Source: JBCBKP01 sp038746265
Lineage (GTDB): Bacteria; Planctomycetota; Phycisphaerae; Phycisphaerales; UBA1924
Assembly: GCA_038746265.1 (NCBI GenBank)
Contig: JBCDKU010000095.1
Span: forward strand, 1 to 9,665
DNA: 9,665 nt
Direction: 5' to 3'
Shown here in pieces: positions 6,551-9,665 of the stretch (the stretch's first letter is position 1; each line of letters begins with the position of its first letter). The notes beneath the pieces are model-generated. The model was not told the origin of the DNA. It saw nothing but the letters and a program-made list of their open reading frames with translations, and searched no databases. Made by a program: the position numbers and the translations under genes.

Positions 6551-7569
6551 TCGGCGACCAGCTTCATGGTCACAAGGTCTTGGACGTCGAGGATGCCGAC
6601 GGGCTTGCCTTGTTCATCCACGACGGGGATCTCGTCGGCCCGGATCTCGCGGACAAGATGCACGGCGTCGCGCGCGAGCGCGGTGCTCGGGAGCGTCCGG
6701 GGCGAGGGCGTCATGACCTCGCCGATCGGGCGGTCGATGTCGGACGGGTTCCGCGCGACGAGGCGGCGGAGATCGCCGTCGGTGAACAAGCCCGCGAGCA
6801 CGCCGTGCTCATCGACGACGAGCAGTGCGCCGGGCTTGCGTCCGGGAGTCACGGTTGTCGCGAAGGCCTGGGCAACGGTCTGATCGGGCGTGACCGTCGG
6901 CATCTGCTTGCCGACCTTGAATCGCAGCAGCTCGACAACGGGCCGGAGCAGCCCGCCGAGCTGGCCGCCCGGGTGCCGCCGTGCGAAGTCGTCGTTGGTG
7001 AAGTCGCGGCTGTGCGCGATCGCCAGGGCGAGCGCGTCGCCGATCGCCATGGCGGAGGTCGTCGAGCTCGATGGCGCGAGCAGCGAGGACACGCCGGCGG
7101 CGGCCGAGGCTTCTTCCTTGACGCCGTCGGCGAGAACGCAGTCGGAGAGCTTCGCGAGCGTCGAGCCCTCGCGCGACTTGGTGATCGAGATGATCGGGAG
7201 GCCGTCCTGCCGCAGGATGCTCGCGAGCTGGACGACCTCCTCGGTTTCGCCCGAGTGGCTCAGGCAGATCGCGACGTCCTGCTTGCGGAACCGTCCCAGA
7301 TCACCGTGGGCGGCCTCGGTCGGGTGGACGTGGTGCGCGGGCACGCCCAGGCTCGAGAGCGTCGCGGCGATCTTCGCGCCGACGAGCCCCGACTTGCCGA
7401 GACCCGACACGAGCACCGTCCCGTGGGCGTCGGCGCACGCGCTGCATAACTCGGCCGCCCGCTCGAAATGCTCGTCGAGCAGATCGGCGGCGGCGCGGAG
7501 GGCGTCGGCCTCGGCGTGGAGCACTTTGCGGGCGAAATCGAGCGTGGTGGAGACATCCATGGCCGTCAT
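6547..7569 (-). CDS. kdsD: Arabinose-5-phosphate isomerase (KdsD/KpsF family)
   Basis: 340 residues, close to the family's usual 320-330. It interconverts ribulose 5-phosphate and arabinose 5-phosphate, the first committed step toward Kdo. The N-terminal sugar isomerase (SIS) domain covers about 40-190, with VSGLGKSG (54-61), the phosphate-site Ser run SHSGETEE (104-111), TEAAHGDLG (84-92) and SSSTTSAMAIGDALA (167-181). HPGG at 199-202 is the usual end of this part. Two CBS domains follow (about 218-275, with VTPDQTVAQAF and LFTDGDLRR, and 284-338, with IGEVMTPSPRTLP and VVDEQGKPVGILDVQDLV), as in the regulated KdsD/KpsF enzymes. It heads the envelope operon. The ATG at 7569 has no ribosome site but has TACCCT 6 nt upstream; an ATG at 7560 is an alternative with no better signal. 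Whether it serves LPS or a capsule cannot be told from sequence, but adjacent kdsC and LptC-like genes favour LPS. Confidence 0.95.
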   Translation of the reverse strand: MTAMDVSTTLDFARKVLHAEADALRAAADLLDEHFERAAELCSACADAHGTVLVSGLGKSGLVGAKIAATLSSLGVPAHHVHPTEAAHGDLGRFRKQDVAICLSHSGETEEVVQLASILRQDGLPIISITKSREGSTLAKLSDCVLADGVKEEASAAAGVSSLLAPSSSTTSAMAIGDALALAIAHSRDFTNDDFARRHPGGQLGGLLRPVVELLRFKVGKQMPTVTPDQTVAQAFATTVTPGRKPGALLVVDEHGVLAGLFTDGDLRRLVARNPSDIDRPIGEVMTPSPRTLPSTALARDAVHLVREIRADEIPVVDEQGKPVGILDVQDLVTMKLVAE

Positions 7570-7575
7570 CGAGAG

Positions 7576-7581
7576 AGGGTA
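7576..7581 (-). promoter_or_regulatory. Possible -10 box of a leaderless kdsD transcript
   Basis: TACCCT (minus strand, 7581 to 7576) matches TAnnnT and lies exactly 6 nt before the kdsD ATG at 7569. No Shine-Dalgarno sequence precedes kdsD, and a purine-poor CTCTCG occupies that place. No clear -35 hexamer is seen; any would lie inside the 5' part of scpA. The TA at 7580-7581 is shared with the scpA box on the other strand. Confidence 0.42.
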
Positions 7582-7585
7582 CCAT
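7580..7585 (+). promoter_or_regulatory. Possible -10 box of a leaderless scpA transcript
   Basis: TACCAT matches TAnnnT and ends exactly 6 nt before the GTG at 7592. It overlaps the opposing kdsD box by the TA step, inside the GGTACC palindrome at 7578-7583. A -35 element would have to lie inside kdsD. A purine run, GAGAGAGGG at 7571-7579, is 12 nt from the GTG and too distant to be a good ribosome site. Confidence 0.42.
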
Positions 7586-7591
7586 CGGTCC

Positions 7592-8464
7592 GTGGCCGAA
7601 GCCGAACAGGATCAAATCGGGCTTGACGACTACCGGGTGAAGCTCGAGGCGTTCGAGGGGCCGCTCGATCTGCTTCTCTTCCTGATCCGCCGCGCGGAGG
7701 TGGATGTCCACGACATCCCGATCGCGCCGATCGCCGAGCAGTACCTGACGTATCTCGGGGAGGTTGAGTCGATCGACGTCGATCTCGCGGGCGAGTTCCT
7801 TGTCATGGCAGCCACGCTCATGGAAATCAAGAGCCGCATGATCGACCACGAGACCGCGGTCGCCCGCGGCGAGGTGGACGCGTCGTCGCGGCCCGATCTC
7901 GGCAAGGCCGACGAGACCGACCCGCGCCGCGAGCTGGTCGCGCAGCTGCTCGAGTACAAGAAGTACCGCGACGCGGCCGACGCGCTCGAGAGCCGCCGCG
8001 AGACGTGGAACCAGCGGGTCGCCGGCAAGCCGATCGGCGTGACGGGCGACGAGTTCCGGGAGGCGCTCGAAGCCCAGCAGGGCGAGGTCGAGCTGGAGGA
8101 CCTCGACCTGATGGATCTCGCGAGCGCGTTCGCTCGGATCGCGTCGAGCGTGAACTTCGACAAGCTGGGCGAGCACGAGGTCGTCAGCGACGACACCCCG
8201 ATCGAGATCCACGCCGAGGACATCGTCCAGCGGCTCAAGGAGGTCACCGCGGGCGGCCAGCTACCACTGTTCACGGTGCTCGAGGGCCGCACACGGGGCG
8301 AGATGGTGGGCCTGTTCCTTGCGCTCCTGACGCTGATCCGCGAGGAGCGGGTCGGCTTCCGGCAGGAGCAGTCAGAGGACGGGGTCCGAGCTGGGATTGT
8401 GCTGGAGCTGCGGGAATCAGCGACGGCGACGCCCGGCGATGATGCCGCCGAGCAGCAAGACTGA
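7592..8464 (+). CDS. scpA: Segregation and condensation protein A (ScpA)
   Basis: ScpA is the kleisin subunit that, with ScpB, closes the SMC ring for chromosome condensation and segregation. From the GTG at 7592 it has 290 residues, somewhat longer than the usual 240-270. The diagnostic N-terminus is present: DYRVKLEAFEGPLDLLLFL at 13-31, then RRAEVDVHDIPIAPIAEQYL at 33-52, and the helical ATLMEIKSRM segment. The middle is long, charged and helical. The C-terminal winged-helix that binds the SMC head is visible near 240-265 (GEMVGLFLALLTLIREERVGF). An upstream in-frame ATG at 7559, with GGAG six bases before it, would add 11 residues and begin inside kdsD; the GTG is preferred because those residues are unlike the family. 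The last about 17 residues (ESATATPGDDAAEQQD) look disordered and overlap a convergent gene. scpB and smc are not in view. Confidence 0.94.
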   Translation: MAEAEQDQIGLDDYRVKLEAFEGPLDLLLFLIRRAEVDVHDIPIAPIAEQYLTYLGEVESIDVDLAGEFLVMAATLMEIKSRMIDHETAVARGEVDASSRPDLGKADETDPRRELVAQLLEYKKYRDAADALESRRETWNQRVAGKPIGVTGDEFREALEAQQGEVELEDLDLMDLASAFARIASSVNFDKLGEHEVVSDDTPIEIHAEDIVQRLKEVTAGGQLPLFTVLEGRTRGEMVGLFLALLTLIREERVGFRQEQSEDGVRAGIVLELRESATATPGDDAAEQQD

Positions 8465-9244
8465 GGCAGCACCGGGTGTCGGTGTCACGACGACCGAGTC
8501 GATCTGGAAGCCGATACGGAACGAGTCGGTGCCGTCGATGCCGGTGCGGCCCGTGAATTCGAGCTCGATCGAATCCTCGAACAGCGCCGCCAAGGTGTCG
8601 GCATTGGGAATTAGGGTCATCAGGGAGTCGCTCTCTCGACCGTCGGGTGTACGGAAGGCACCGCCGAGGCCGGGCGCGATCCTGAACGCGGAAGGTCCTG
8701 TTGTTGTCAGTAGATCGCCGCCAGTGTCAACCGTCGTAAGAAGTAGATTCAGGATGTGAGTCTCGCCGGTCTCCAGTTCATGGAGCGAGATCCCGCCGCC
8801 GAGTTCAAAGGTCGCGTCTCCGCTGGCCAAGTCGAGCGAAACGCCGCTCCCATCGAACTGGTTGCGAAGGCTGAGAATGCGAGTGGATTGGATCGGAAAA
8901 CTTCGGCCGTCTCCGAACACAACTGTGGTCGTGGTGGTCTCGATCTCAGACCGGAGCAGCTCGTCTGTCGAGATCCCTTCAAACCCAAACTGAAGGTCAG
9001 GCACGGGATCAGAAAACAGCGTCAAATTGCCGGTGTTGGGATCTCGCGGATCGACATAGGTCGCGCTGAAATCAAGCCGCTGGCCGAGCGAGAACTCCGT
9101 GAGCAGGTCGGCGAACACCGGGTTGTCATCGAACACCGTGATGCTCGAGATCCGGGCCGAGAGATCAACGGTGACGGTGCTTGTTTGCTGCGCAAGAACG
9201 CCGGACGCCACGAGGGTGGCGGCTGCTGCGGAGAACATCTTCAT
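8417..9244 (-). CDS. Exported protein with PEP-CTERM-like sorting tail
   Basis: 275 residues from the ATG at 9244, supported by AAAGGG at 9255-9260 (10 nt); the longer frame, from 9370, has no ribosome site. A cleavable signal peptide is evident: MKMFSAAAATLVASGVLA, cut probably after A18 before QQTST. The mature part is beta-rich, with many Ser, Thr and Asp and few Cys, as in extracellular or surface proteins. The last 21 residues form a tripartite sorting signal: PTPGAA in place of the classical PEP box, a hydrophobic stretch (SVLLLGGIIA), and the basic end GRRRR. Such tails are normally processed by an exosortase and are frequent in planctomycetes with matrix or surface proteins. The body of the protein has no recognised domain, so function is unknown. 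Its 3' end overlaps scpA by 48 bp on the opposite strand. GC content looks lower than in neighbouring housekeeping genes. Confidence 0.85.
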   Translation of the reverse strand: MKMFSAAAATLVASGVLAQQTSTVTVDLSARISSITVFDDNPVFADLLTEFSLGQRLDFSATYVDPRDPNTGNLTLFSDPVPDLQFGFEGISTDELLRSEIETTTTTVVFGDGRSFPIQSTRILSLRNQFDGSGVSLDLASGDATFELGGGISLHELETGETHILNLLLTTVDTGGDLLTTTGPSAFRIAPGLGGAFRTPDGRESDSLMTLIPNADTLAALFEDSIELEFTGRTGIDGTDSFRIGFQIDSVVVTPTPGAASVLLLGGIIAGRRRR

Positions 9245-9374
9245 GATTTCGGTTCCCTTTCTGTTGCGGCTCGTCGCTGCGAAAGAGAGATCGGTGTCGG
9301 TGTGGCGTCGCTGTGAGTCAGACGCGTGCGGGACCACCGAGTGCGCCGAAGTTGCCCGAGGAATCACCACCTGA

Positions 9375-9665
9375 TCAGTGGAGATCCTTCACAAACGTCT
9401 TCAACCGCCCCATCCCATCCACGATCGTCGCCTCGTCGCACGCGAAGCTGATGCGGGCGCAGTGCTCGCCGCAGCCGCCGAAGTCCTCGCCCGGGACGAG
9501 GGCGACGCCGACTTCATCGAGCAGCGCCTCGCAGACGTCCATCGCCGAGCCGAGCGTGCGGCCGCCGGGCGTGGTCAGGCCGAAGAGGTTGCCGACGTCG
9601 GGGAAGACGTAGAACGCGCCGGTCGGCTTGGGGCAGGAGAGCTGCGGGATTTCGGCGAGCAGGTC
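9375..9665 (-). CDS. Class I aminotransferase, C-terminal end (5' part beyond right edge)
   Basis: The last 96 codons of a fold-type I PLP-dependent aminotransferase of the aspartate aminotransferase family, which moves amino groups between amino acids and 2-oxo acids in the cytoplasm. The visible part is the small domain: CPKPTGAFYVFPDVGNLFG is the usual Pro-x-Gly-Ala-Phe-Tyr strand, and EVGVALVPGEDFG followed by CARISFACDEATI contains the conserved R-I-S-F, in which the Arg binds the substrate carboxylate. The PLP-lysine and cofactor loops lie outside the window, so the substrate cannot be assigned. The stop codon TGA is at 9375-9377. It lies 130 bp upstream of the exported-protein gene on the same strand. 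That gap shows no clear promoter, but its length makes separate transcription likely. Confidence 0.92.
   Translation of the reverse strand, partial: DLLAEIPQLSCPKPTGAFYVFPDVGNLFGLTTPGGRTLGSAMDVCEALLDEVGVALVPGEDFGGCGEHCARISFACDEATIVDGMGRLKTFVKDLH

Noticed and set aside
6890..7591. Long upstream extension of the scpA frame
   Set aside because: It is antisense to kdsD, Ser/Arg/Ala-rich, and precedes the recognisable ScpA N-terminus; only the part from 7592 (or at most 7559) is plausible.
7301..8212. 303-codon open frame on the minus strand
   Set aside because: Antisense to scpA and overlapping kdsD in another frame; no recognisable motif.

Overview
The window is high-GC bacterial chromosomal DNA, most consistent with a Planctomycetota genome, probably class Phycisphaerae. 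This is an inference from three things: Kdo/LPS-transport genes (a Gram-negative-type envelope), a secreted protein with a PEP-CTERM-like tail of the form PTPGA...hydrophobic...RRRR that is common in that group, and a very large LptC-like protein. No mobile element, CRISPR array, tRNA or rRNA was seen.

Layout. 1-331 (-): start of a lipoprotein gene running off the left edge. 332-652: non-coding, with a strong two-tier hairpin. 653-934 (-): small unrecognised protein. 1033-1752 (+): unrecognised 239-residue protein, followed by 1806-2378 (+): nuoC, the NDH-1 (complex I) subunit C, without any other nuo gene in view. 7569 down to 2384 (-): a tight envelope operon, kdsD - kdsC - LptC/LptA-like giant protein - small membrane-anchored protein. 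Three of its four junctions overlap or nearly touch (GTGA overlap, 4-nt gap, ATGA overlap). 7592-8464 (+): scpA, condensin-type chromosome segregation, divergent from kdsD. 8417-9244 (-): exported protein with a PEP-CTERM-like tail, overlapping the 3' end of scpA by 48 bp. 9375-9665 (-): C-terminal end of a class I aminotransferase.

How the genes fit together. KdsD makes arabinose 5-phosphate and KdsC dephosphorylates Kdo 8-phosphate, both steps in supplying Kdo for the LPS core. The LptC-like protein next to them would move LPS across the periplasm, as in the kdsD-kdsC-lptC order of Proteobacteria. The last gene of the operon has no recognised family and may belong to the same envelope function.

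The most interesting signals are: (a) a 22-bp divergent kdsD/scpA gap where both genes lack a Shine-Dalgarno sequence and each has a TAnnnT box exactly 6 nt before its start codon, the two boxes sharing one TA step, with the same arrangement in front of nuoC; (b) the fused LptC-plus-repeated-OstA architecture; (c) the translationally coupled novel membrane protein; (d) the sense/antisense overlap encoding the sorting tail and the ScpA C-terminus.
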